Shown here: positions 15,317 through 23,582 of the stretch, piece after piece
Numbering within the stretch: position 1 is the first letter of the stretch
Layout of the letters: the number at the start of each line of letters is the position of its first letter
NCBI GenBank assembly: GCA_030447785.1
Contig: JAUJOF010000011.1
Location: 13,204-77,203, forward strand
From: Solirubrobacteraceae bacterium
GTDB lineage: Bacteria > Actinomycetota > Thermoleophilia > Solirubrobacterales > Solirubrobacteraceae
Length of the DNA: 64,000 nt
Direction of reading: 5' to 3'
Position numbers and translations under genes: made by a program
Notes under the pieces: model-generated
Told to the model about the DNA's origin: nothing
The model's input: the letters and a program-made list of their open reading frames with translations, nothing else
The model's database searches: none

Positions 15317-18300
15317 TCACGCCCATGCTCGCCCGAGCCCGCGCTCGACCGCCTCGACGAGGTGGGGCCGCAGACGATCGGCCGGGATGATGGCGTCGAT
15401 CGAACCGGTGCGCAGCGCCCGCTCGACGCTGTGGACGCTGTCGAACTCGGCCGCGACCTCGCTGAGCTTCTCCGAGCGCACCGACGCCCTGAGGTCGGCC
15501 AGCTGCGCTCCCAGTCGCGCTCGCTCGTCGTCATCGGCGTCCTCCAGGCGAGCCTCGTGCTCGGCGACCCGGGGATCGGCGTCGGTGCGGGTGGCGACCT
15601 CGCGGGCGAAGACCGTCGCGGCCGCCGGAGCGCCGCCGATCACCGATGCGTACGAACCCTCGACGGCGATCACCTCCATGTCGTCGTTGAGCGTGCCCGA
15701 GAACACCACGAACGCTCCTCCGTGGTAGCGGGAGACGACGCAGAAGATGATCGGGCCGTCGAAGTTGACCACCGCGCGTCCGATCTCGGCCCCGTACTCG
15801 AGCTGCCAGTCGCGCAGAGATTCCGGCGAGCCGTCAAAGCCCGACAGGTTGGCCAGGACCACCACCGGTCGGTTGCCGCTGGCGGCGTTGATGGCCCGTG
15901 TCACCTTCTTCGACGAGCGTGGGAACAGCGTCCCCGCCGTCCACTGATCCGGTCCGTCGGCGGGCAGGAGGCCCCTGCGGGGGACGGCGTGGGACTCGAT
16001 GCCCAGCAGGGTCAGCGGATAGCCCCCCAGGTGGGCCTCGAAGACGACGGCGCTCTCGGCGCCGGCCATCGCCGCCCAGCGCTCGAGGGGCGGGTGGTCC
16101 TGGTCGCCGACGGCTCGCATCACGGTGCGGATGTCGAAGGGCTTCTTGCGCTCGGGGTTGGTCTCCTGCGAGAAGATGTCGCCCACGGTCTGGAAGTCGT
16201 CGTTTGTCGAGCTGTGGGGGAACGTGCGCACGTCGCGGTCGACCGGGTCGGTCGTCGACGCTCGCCGGGGATGGCGCTCGCCGGGTGCGACATAGGTGTG
16301 CTCGTAGTGGGCGAAGAGGATCTCGCAGGCGGCGGTCAGGTCGGCCGCCCAGTACTGGGCCTGGCCGTTGGGACCCATGATCCGGTCGTAGCCCCCGATC
16401 CCGAAGTTGTCCTCGGCCGCGACGCCACCCGAGAGCTCGAGTGCCTGCTTGCCGGTGAGCACCATGGCGCTGTCGGGTGTCATGACCAGGATGCCGCGGG
16501 TGTGCAGCAGCATCGTCGCTTCCGCGTTCCAGTAGGGCTGCGCGCCGACGTTGATCCCCGCGACGATCACGTTGACCTCGCCCTGGGCCTGGGTGAACGT
16601 GATCAGGCGGCGCAGGACGCGTGAGATCCAATCCATGTTCTCCGTGCCGCTGTCCATGGAGATCTTCGCTCCGGCCGAAACGGCGAGCCACTCCACGGGC
16701 ACTCCCAGCTCCTCGGCCAGGTCGAGCGCGCGGATGATCCGAAGGGCCTCGGGTTCGGCGATCGAGCCCAGCGCCCTGGTCGGATCGCCGAAGAGGGCCA
16801 CGCGGGCCATCCCTTCGGGGTAGCGCTCGGTGATCGTGCGCACGACGGCCACGACGATCCCGGCGGTGTTCTCACCGAAGGGACGCTCGACGGGCTCCAG
16901 GCGGCCGTCCTCGTCGAGGTCGTACTCGGTGAACGTCCCGTCTTCTCGGGTCAGCAGGGGGACCAGCTCGTAGGGGTACACGGTCCCACGGCGCCGGGCC
17001 CGCAGGACATTCTGGGCGTACTCGTCGAGGGGCGCCAGGGGCTCGGTCGGCGGCTGGTCGACGGAGAGCGTCACCCCCGCGCCGGGCTGGTAGGAGAAGC
17101 CCAGGGCCATGGGGCGCGGATCGCCGTCCCCCGGGGCGGGGACGCGCGCCTCGATCGACACCTCTTCGAGACCCAGCCCGGTGGTCAGCGGAGCCAGCGT
17201 CCGGGTGAAGGAGCGCAGCTCGTCGAGTGCCATCTCCAGGGGCGGCCAGAAGTAGAGGTGCACGCGGTTTGCGTGCAGCCGCTTGTGCGACGGGCGCTGG
17301 GCCTGGACGCGGCGGATGCTGTCAAGGCATGCGGCGAGGACGCGCTCGGGCTCGGGCAGGGCGGTGAGCCGGCCGGACGCGTCGCGCACCGGCGTGAGAT
17401 CGCGCACCTGGGCCAGCGCGACGAGGCGCTCGTCGGCGGGATTCTCGCGGGCGGTGCAGTGGAAGAGGTGGACGTCCTCGACCGCCGGCAGGCGTGCGAG
17501 CTCGAAGTTGGCCAGCCGCCAGAGACGAAGGCGCTGCGCGATCATCGGGTGAAGCTCGCGGGTGACGCGCTCCTCCTCGAAGCTCCCGTCGGCCCGACGG
17601 AAGGTGAAGTAGTGCACGTCGCCGCCGGCTGGGCCGCTGACCGCCACCGTCACGCGCCCCACCTTCGACGGCAGCCGCGCCGCGGCGATGGCCCCGAGCA
17701 GCTCGGCGGCCATGGCGTCGGCGTCGGGCGGCGGCTGGCTCCAGGACAGGTAGAAGTCGACGACGGTCTCCGAGTCGGGAGCCTCGCAGGCCCCAGCGGC
17801 CACCGCCGAGGCGGCCTCGGCCAGCTCGGAGGCATCGGCCAGCGTGGTGACCAGCCGGACATGTCGCCCGTCGGCCGCGTATCGGGCGGTGAGCAACCGC
17901 CGTCCGTCGCGGACGTGCGAGCGCACCTCCTCGAGCGGAGCGATCCTGTAGTAACGGCGGGTGAGGAGCTCGAGCATCGGCTCGTGGACCTCCTCTTCGC
18001 CGATCCGCTCGGCCAGCAGCCGGATGAGGGGCTGCGGGCTGTCGACCAGGACCTTCATGCGCTCGGCGTAGTCGGGGGCCTGGGGATGAGCGGCGAGGTG
18101 GCTGAGCTGCTCTCGCACGGCGGCGAACACCCGCTCGCGGGCCTGCTCGACGACCGGCTGGTCGAACATGCGAAAACGCACGCTGCGCGCCAGCTCGCCC
18201 ACCACGGGATGACGCAGCTGCGCGGCCACGATCAACCGGTCGAGGGTCTCGTGGAACTCGTCGCGCAGTGGCTCGGGCAGCGCGTCGGCGTACTGCAGGC

Positions 18301-20626
18301 GTCGGTCGAGGAGCGCCATCACGGTCGGAACCTGTGACGGGGCCCGCTGCTGGGCGAGGAAGATCCGGTAGACCGCCTCCTCGAGCTCGGGACCGCGCTC
18401 CAGGGTGTGCACCCCGTAGCGGGCCAGCGCGCGTGCGAGCCTGGCACGAAACGTCTCGGGCAGGCCCTCGCGCTCGACGTCGAGCGAGTGCAGATAGGAG
18501 CGGAAGTGCTCGCGGGGGCTGCGGACGCGCTCGTCTTCCTCGTCGAGCTGCTCTCGGGCTGTCGCCGGCCAGTTACGGGACAGCTCGGCCAGGTCGGCGA
18601 AGATCATGAGGATCTCCAGCTCGCCGTGAAGCACCTCGGGGTCGTCGGGAGGCAGCTGGTCTCGGGCCTGCTCGAACTCGGCGACCAGCCGGCGAGCCTC
18701 CTCCGGGCTCACGTCAAAGCCCATGATCAGGCTGCGCAGAGCGTCCAGGTGCTCACGCGCGCGCAGGCGGGCGCCGGTCTGGGGGTGACGCACCAGCGCG
18801 CCGAAGTCGATCCGCGGGGCGTCGGGCGCGACCGCGCCTTCCACGGCCTTCGGCTCGACGATCACCAGTGGCGCTCCCGCTTCGACATGGGCGCTGCCGG
18901 CGACGAGGACCTCCCGCACCCGCCCCGCATGCGTGGCCACGATCGTCATCTCCATCTTCATCGCCTCCAGGACCGCGACCGGCGCCCCCACCTCCACCTC
19001 GTCGCCCGAGGCGACGTTCATGGACACGACGAGCGCCGGCGCCGGCGCGCGGAGCACATCTCCCTCGTCTCGGGAGACGCGATGGGCCACGCCCTCGGCC
19101 TCCACGAGGTGATCCGGACCGTCGGTGACGGATTCGATCCTGAGGGCTCGCCCGCCGACGGTGAGCCGGCGCGCGAAGGGACGGACGGGCTCGACCTCCA
19201 CGTCGATGCTCGCGCCCTCGATCTCGACCCGGTAGCGACGCGGGCCCGTCTGGGCGACCGCCAGCCGGTAGGTGTGGCCGCGATGGCGCAGCTGCACCGT
19301 CCGATCGATCCCCTGGCCGGCCCAGGGGCGGCCGCGACTGGCGGCGGCATAGAAGCCACGGCGCTGGTGCTCCTGCTCGGCGTCGTAGAGGTCGATGGCG
19401 GCGGTCAGCACGGCCACGTCGGCGTGGCGTGCCCGAACGTGAGCGCCCGAGGCGACCAGGCGGTCCAACCAGCCGGTGTGGGCGGTGCCGGCGGTCATCT
19501 CCGGGCGCTCGAGGAGGTCCAGCAGGAAGGCCTTGTTCGTCGTCCCCCCGCGCACGACCACGGTCGTCTCGGTCAGGGCGCGGTGCAGCCGCGCCCTGGC
19601 CTCGGCGCGGTCGCGTCCCCAGCCGATGACCTTGGCGACCAGCGGGTCGTACCCGGTGAGGATGGCATCGCCCTGTGCGACGCCGGTCTCGACGCGCACC
19701 CCCGGCCCTGAGGGAAGGCCGAGGAGCTCGACGTCCCCGGGGGCGGGGGCAAAGTCGCGCTCGGGGTCCTCGGCGTTGAGCCGAGCCTCGATCGCGTGAC
19801 CGGACGCGGCCGGCGGCTCGCCGTCCAGGCGCCCGTCCAGGGCCACGCGGAGCTGGAGCTTCACGAGGTCGAGTCCCGTCGTCATCTCCGTGACGGGATG
19901 CTCGGCCTGAAGGCACGGGTTGATTGCCCGGAAGGCGAAGGACGTCTCGTCGGCCTGGAGGACGAACTCGACGCTCCCCGCGTTGCGAAGGCCGGTCAGG
20001 CGGGCGAGGTCGAGGGCGGCCGCCCGCAGCTCGGCCTCCTGCTCGGCGCTGAGGGCCGGCGAACCAGATTCCGCGATCACGTTGTGATCGTCGCGCCGGA
20101 TGGAGCAGTCGCGGACGCCGGCTGCCCAGACCGCGCCGTGGTGATCGGCGATGACCTGGACCTCCACGCGATGCTCAGCCGCGCCGTCCACCGTCTCCGC
20201 CGGGGCGCGGCTTGCGGCGACCACCGCCACGCCCGCCTGCTCGGCGGAGATCCTGGTCGCACTCGTGTCGCGCAGGCCGCGCAGGACTTCGGGTGGAGGG
20301 CCCACGAAGACGACGCCCAGGCGAGCGCACAGCTCAGCGAAGCCGGGATCGTCGGCGACGAAGCCCCAGCCGACCCACGCCGCGTCGGCTCGACTCTCGC
20401 GCAGGGCTCGCTCGAGCTCGCCGTGGTCGAGGTAGGGACTTGCGCCGGCGCCGACCCCGATCTCGACGGCCTCGTCGGCCTCGCGCACGAACATCGCCCG
20501 TCGCTCGCCCTCGGTGTGGAGCGCGATCGTGTGCATCCGCCGGCCGAGCTCTGCGTTGAGCTCTCGTACCGCACTGATCAGGCGCACCGCGGCCTCGCCG
20601 CGGTTGACGATCGCGATGCGGGTCAT
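15317..20626 (-). CDS. Single-chain acyl-CoA carboxylase-like protein with degenerate biotin carboxylase domain
   Basis: 1769 residues arranged like eukaryotic acetyl-CoA carboxylase: biotin-carboxylase-like domain (about 1-380), biotinyl domain with AMKMEM near residue 556, long helical central region (about 600-1270), and carboxyltransferase (about 1270-1740) with SRYHGGAFVVFSGTLN and EGSYASVIGGAPAAA. The BC domain is abnormal. GDK of the first ATP lysine is RDT; the whole ATP-grasp lid including the glycine-rich loop is missing between APAETVDG and HRVEVQV; FLEVN.R is FRAINPC, losing the metal Glu and an Arg. Thus ATP-dependent biotin carboxylation in cis looks impossible, though biotinylation and carboxyl transfer may remain. 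ATG 20626 is preferred over GTG 20629. Divergent from fabH-fabF. Confidence 0.85.
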   Translation of the reverse strand: MTRIAIVNRGEAAVRLISAVRELNAELGRRMHTIALHTEGERRAMFVREADEAVEIGVGAGASPYLDHGELERALRESRADAAWVGWGFVADDPGFAELCARLGVVFVGPPPEVLRGLRDTSATRISAEQAGVAVVAASRAPAETVDGAAEHRVEVQVIADHHGAVWAAGVRDCSIRRDDHNVIAESGSPALSAEQEAELRAAALDLARLTGLRNAGSVEFVLQADETSFAFRAINPCLQAEHPVTEMTTGLDLVKLQLRVALDGRLDGEPPAASGHAIEARLNAEDPERDFAPAPGDVELLGLPSGPGVRVETGVAQGDAILTGYDPLVAKVIGWGRDRAEARARLHRALTETTVVVRGGTTNKAFLLDLLERPEMTAGTAHTGWLDRLVASGAHVRARHADVAVLTAAIDLYDAEQEHQRRGFYAAASRGRPWAGQGIDRTVQLRHRGHTYRLAVAQTGPRRYRVEIEGASIDVEVEPVRPFARRLTVGGRALRIESVTDGPDHLVEAEGVAHRVSRDEGDVLRAPAPALVVSMNVASGDEVEVGAPVAVLEAMKMEMTIVATHAGRVREVLVAGSAHVEAGAPLVIVEPKAVEGAVAPDAPRIDFGALVRHPQTGARLRAREHLDALRSLIMGFDVSPEEARRLVAEFEQARDQLPPDDPEVLHGELEILMIFADLAELSRNWPATAREQLDEEDERVRSPREHFRSYLHSLDVEREGLPETFRARLARALARYGVHTLERGPELEEAVYRIFLAQQRAPSQVPTVMALLDRRLQYADALPEPLRDEFHETLDRLIVAAQLRHPVVGELARSVRFRMFDQPVVEQARERVFAAVREQLSHLAAHPQAPDYAERMKVLVDSPQPLIRLLAERIGEEEVHEPMLELLTRRYYRIAPLEEVRSHVRDGRRLLTARYAADGRHVRLVTTLADASELAEAASAVAAGACEAPDSETVVDFYLSWSQPPPDADAMAAELLGAIAAARLPSKVGRVTVAVSGPAGGDVHYFTFRRADGSFEEERVTRELHPMIAQRLRLWRLANFELARLPAVEDVHLFHCTARENPADERLVALAQVRDLTPVRDASGRLTALPEPERVLAACLDSIRRVQAQRPSHKRLHANRVHLYFWPPLEMALDELRSFTRTLAPLTTGLGLEEVSIEARVPAPGDGDPRPMALGFSYQPGAGVTLSVDQPPTEPLAPLDEYAQNVLRARRRGTVYPYELVPLLTREDGTFTEYDLDEDGRLEPVERPFGENTAGIVVAVVRTITERYPEGMARVALFGDPTRALGSIAEPEALRIIRALDLAEELGVPVEWLAVSAGAKISMDSGTENMDWISRVLRRLITFTQAQGEVNVIVAGINVGAQPYWNAEATMLLHTRGILVMTPDSAMVLTGKQALELSGGVAAEDNFGIGGYDRIMGPNGQAQYWAADLTAACEILFAHYEHTYVAPGERHPRRASTTDPVDRDVRTFPHSSTNDDFQTVGDIFSQETNPERKKPFDIRTVMRAVGDQDHPPLERWAAMAGAESAVVFEAHLGGYPLTLLGIESHAVPRRGLLPADGPDQWTAGTLFPRSSKKVTRAINAASGNRPVVVLANLSGFDGSPESLRDWQLEYGAEIGRAVVNFDGPIIFCVVSRYHGGAFVVFSGTLNDDMEVIAVEGSYASVIGGAPAAATVFAREVATRTDADPRVAEHEARLEDADDDERARLGAQLADLRASVRSEKLSEVAAEFDSVHSVERALRTGSIDAIIPADRLRPHLVEAVERGLGRAWA

Positions 20627-20714
20627 CACCTTGCGAACGTCCCGAGGTCGAGCCGGGTGGGCCGCGTTCGCGCCATCCGGGCAGTGAACCAGAGCCTGGG
20701 CGGCGTTGCCCGCT

Positions 20715-20732
20715 GCATGCCTCGAAGCATGC
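20715..20732. promoter_or_regulatory. Inverted repeat in carboxylase-fabH divergent region
   Basis: GCATGC, CTCGAA, GCATGC: an inverted repeat placed between two divergent genes of acyl chemistry, so a shared operator is plausible. No regulator gene is nearby. Weak evidence. Confidence 0.35.
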
Positions 20733-20802
20733 GACGCACGCGTTGGTCAGGCGAGCGCCCGACGCATCGCTAACGAACGCGGCAGCTGGGTAGACGAGGC
20801 CC

Positions 20803-21825
20803 ATGCACGCAGACCAACGATTCATGCCTGATGGGGCGGTCCGGGAGCGGCCGGCGCTCGGCTCGGAGCGCGCCGTGGCCGGCGCAGCGATCGGGTCGGC
20901 GGGGATCGCCGTGCCCGAGCAGATCGTCGAGAACGCGGAGATCGCCGAGCGGCTGGGGGTGGAACCCGAGTGGATCGTCAAGCGCACGGGCATCAGCCGG
21001 CGCCACGTGCTCGCTCCCGGAGAGCGGTTGATCGACATCGCCACGAAGGCCGGGGCCGCCGCCTTGGCGCGGGCAGAGGTCGACCCCGCTGACCTCGACC
21101 TCGTCCTCGTGGCGACCACGAGCAAGGATCACATCACCCCGGATGCGGCACCGCTGGTGGCCGCCGAGCTCGGTGCCCGAGGGGCGGGCGCGTTTGATGT
21201 GGGCGCGGCCTGCACCGGCTTCGTCGCGGCGATCGCCGTCGCCCGCGGGCAGATCGAGACCGGCGTGGCCGAGCGCGTGCTCGTGATCGGGGCCGACGCC
21301 CTCTTCCAGTTCCTCAACCGCGACGACAAGCGCACCGCGGGGCTCTTCGGTGACGGCGCCGGGGCGGTGGTGATGACGGCAACCGACCCGCCGGGTCGGG
21401 TGAGCAACCCGGTTCTGCGCGCGGACGGCGGCCAGGCGCACCTGATCTACGCCAACCGTGACGAGGCCACGCTTCAGATGGAGGGCGGGGAGACCTTCCA
21501 CAACGCCGTGAACCGCCTCAGCGAGGTGACCCCGGAGACGCTCGCCAGCGCGGGCGTCGAGATGGCCGACGTCGATCTCTTCGTCTACCACCAGGCGAAC
21601 CGACGCATCCTGCGCGCGGTCGGCGAGCGGCTCGAGCTCCCGTCCGAGCGCGTGCTCGACTACATCTCCGAGTACGCCAACACGTCCGCGGCCACGATCC
21701 CGATCGCTCTCGCGGAGGCCCAGGCCGACGGCACGCTCGTCCCCGGTCAGCGGCTGTTCCTGGGGGCGTTCGGGGCCGGCTTCACCTGGGGCGGGGTGGT
21801 CATCGACTGGGGACTGGACGAATAG
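20803..21825 (+). CDS. fabH: 3-oxoacyl-ACP synthase III (KAS III, FabH)
   Basis: 340-residue condensing enzyme that starts fatty acid chains from acyl-CoA and malonyl-ACP. The triad is intact: Cys in DVGAACTGFVAA, His in FVYHQANRRIL and Asn in EYANTSAATIP. GDGAGAVVM and the final FGAGFTWGG are standard. About 25 extra N-terminal residues precede the usual start; the ATG at 20824 (MPDGAVRERP) is an alternative. It precedes fabF by 80 bp, a fatty-acid synthase arrangement, but the acyl carrier protein normally between them is absent. Confidence 0.93.
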   Translation: MHADQRFMPDGAVRERPALGSERAVAGAAIGSAGIAVPEQIVENAEIAERLGVEPEWIVKRTGISRRHVLAPGERLIDIATKAGAAALARAEVDPADLDLVLVATTSKDHITPDAAPLVAAELGARGAGAFDVGAACTGFVAAIAVARGQIETGVAERVLVIGADALFQFLNRDDKRTAGLFGDGAGAVVMTATDPPGRVSNPVLRADGGQAHLIYANRDEATLQMEGGETFHNAVNRLSEVTPETLASAGVEMADVDLFVYHQANRRILRAVGERLELPSERVLDYISEYANTSAATIPIALAEAQADGTLVPGQRLFLGAFGAGFTWGGVVIDWGLDE

Positions 21826-21905
21826 GTGTCCGAGCAGCGGAGGTGGAGAGAGATGCAGCATGAGGTTTGTATGCCCGTGAGCGTCGAGACCGGAGACAGG
21901 GTGCG

Positions 21906-23108
21906 ATGAACGGGCGTCGCGTGGTCATCACGGGCGTCGGAGCGGTCACGCCGCTCGGCGTCGGCGCGGACACCAGCTTGCAGCGCTGGGTCGCCGGCGA
22001 GTCGGGCATCGAGGACAGCCTGGCCCGCTGCCAGGAATTCGAGGCGACCGACTTCCTCTCGAAGAAGGACGCCCGGCGAACCGATCGGTTCACCCAGTTC
22101 GCGCTCGCGGCCGCGCAGGAGGCCCTCTCCCAGGCCGGCTTCGAGGACGGACCGCCGATCGATTCAGAGCGCGTCGGCTGCATCATCGCCACCGGAGTCG
22201 GCGGGCTCGCCACGATCGAGACCGGTCACGACGTCCTGCGCGACAAGGGGGCGGGCAGCGTCCCCCCGCAGCTCGTGCCGATGATGATGCCCAACGCGAG
22301 CGCGGGCATGCTGGCGCTGCGCTACGGCTTGAGAGGGCCGTCCCACAGCGTGGCCTCAGCGTGCGCGGCCGGCGCGGACGCGATCGGCACCGCCACGCGC
22401 CTGATCCGCACGGGTGAGGCCGACGCGGTCGTGACCGGCGGTGCCGAAGCGGGCCTGACCCCGCTCGCGCGGGCGGCGTTCGACAACCTGGGCGCCCTGT
22501 CGCCGTCCGGCATCTCTCGCCCCTTCGACGCACGGCGCGACGGTTTCGTGATGGGCGAAGGGGCGGGCGTGCTGGTGCTCGAGGACGCGGAGACCGCTGA
22601 GCAGCGTGGTCAGCCCGTGCTCGGCGAGATACTCGGCTTCGGTGCCACCTCCGACGCACACCACATCACGGCGCCTCAGCCGGAGGGGACCGGCGCGTCC
22701 CGGGCCATCGAGAGGGCGCTCGAGAACGCCGGCATCGGGCCCGAGGACGTGGACTACGTCAACGCCCACGGCACCTCGACTCCGCTCAACGATCGCGCGG
22801 AGACGCTGGCCCTCGTGGAGGCACTCGGCGAGGCGGCCAAGCGGATCCCGGTGTCCTCGACCAAGTCGGTGATCGGCCATCTCCTCGGCGCGGCCGGCGC
22901 CGTCGAGGTGATCCTCACCGTGCTGGCCCTCCGCCAGAATGTGACGCCGCCGACGGTCGGCTGGGAGGAGCGAGAGGAGGGGATGGACCTCGACTACGTG
23001 CCGGAGGCGCGCCCGCTCGAGACCCGCAACGGCGACGGAGCGGTCGCCATCTCGAACGCCTTCGGGTTCGGCGGCCACAACGCCGTGGTGTGTCTTCGCG
23101 CCACGTGA
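21906..23108 (+). CDS. fabF: 3-oxoacyl-ACP synthase II (KAS II, FabF)
   Basis: 400-residue elongation condensing enzyme. Active-site Cys in [14 protein letters not shown], His in [11 protein letters not shown] and second His in [19 protein letters not shown] closes the fold. The ATG at 21906 starts [18 protein letters not shown], the standard opening; the GTG/ATG choices further upstream add non-homologous residues. An 18-codon mini-ORF at 21853 ends in a TGA overlapping this ATG. Together with fabH it probably supplies acyl chains; the divergent carboxylase-like gene may be functionally linked. Confidence 0.95.
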   Translation: MNGRRVVITGVGAVTPLGVGADTSLQRWVAGESGIEDSLARCQEFEATDFLSKKDARRTDRFTQFALAAAQEALSQAGFEDGPPIDSERVGCIIATGVGGLATIETGHDVLRDKGAGSVPPQLVPMMMPNASAGMLALRYGLRGPSHSVASACAAGADAIGTATRLIRTGEADAVVTGGAEAGLTPLARAAFDNLGALSPSGISRPFDARRDGFVMGEGAGVLVLEDAETAEQRGQPVLGEILGFGATSDAHHITAPQPEGTGASRAIERALENAGIGPEDVDYVNAHGTSTPLNDRAETLALVEALGEAAKRIPVSSTKSVIGHLLGAAGAVEVILTVLALRQNVTPPTVGWEEREEGMDLDYVPEARPLETRNGDGAVAISNAFGFGGHNAVVCLRAT

Positions 23109-23120
23109 CGGACGCGATGT

Positions 23121-23582
23121 ATGGCATACGTCAGCGCTGAAGCGCAGCAGCAACTGCTCGACAACTTCGCGGAGGGGATCGACGAGATCGGTGTCGCGCT
23201 CGCGGCCCTGGGCGATGCCTACGAGCAGCTCGACGAGTTCAACGCCGACAAACTCGAGGAGGAGCTGTTCCGGCCGGTGCAGGTCGCGTTCGGCCGGGCA
23301 AAGCGCACCCACGCCGAGTTCGCCGCTCGCCACGGGCTAGAGAGCCGCGCCTTCGCGCCAGGCGCATCCCCAGGGGCGCCGTCGCGAGGCGTGAAGGGCT
23401 TTCTCGACGATGCGCTGGAGGCGGTCGCTGTGGCCGACGGCGTCCTAGCGCGCCTGCAGGACTCGCTGATGCCCGTCGAGGTCGGAGACCCACAGCTGCG
23501 GGCCGGGCTCGCGGAGGTGCGCAGGCTGCTCGGTGACCTGTCTGCCAGGACGCGTCGGTTCGTGAGCCTCCTGGGGCGGTGA
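23121..23582 (+). CDS. Hypothetical helical protein
   Basis: 153 residues, 12 bp after fabF. Predicted mostly helical with heptad-like regions (AQQQLLDNFAEGIDEIGVALAALGDAYEQLDEF and ALEAVAVADGVLARLQDSL), separated by a Pro/Gly/Ala-rich linker. No cysteine, signal peptide or membrane segment. The final 138 bp overlap the convergent gene on the other strand. Family not recognised; position suggests an accessory to the fab genes or an unrelated small protein. Confidence 0.65.
   Translation: MAYVSAEAQQQLLDNFAEGIDEIGVALAALGDAYEQLDEFNADKLEEELFRPVQVAFGRAKRTHAEFAARHGLESRAFAPGASPGAPSRGVKGFLDDALEAVAVADGVLARLQDSLMPVEVGDPQLRAGLAEVRRLLGDLSARTRRFVSLLGR

Noticed and set aside
21853-21909. 18-codon ORF before fabF as an acyl carrier protein remnant
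   Set aside because: No DSL phosphopantetheine motif or ACP helix pattern is present; similarity could not be supported.
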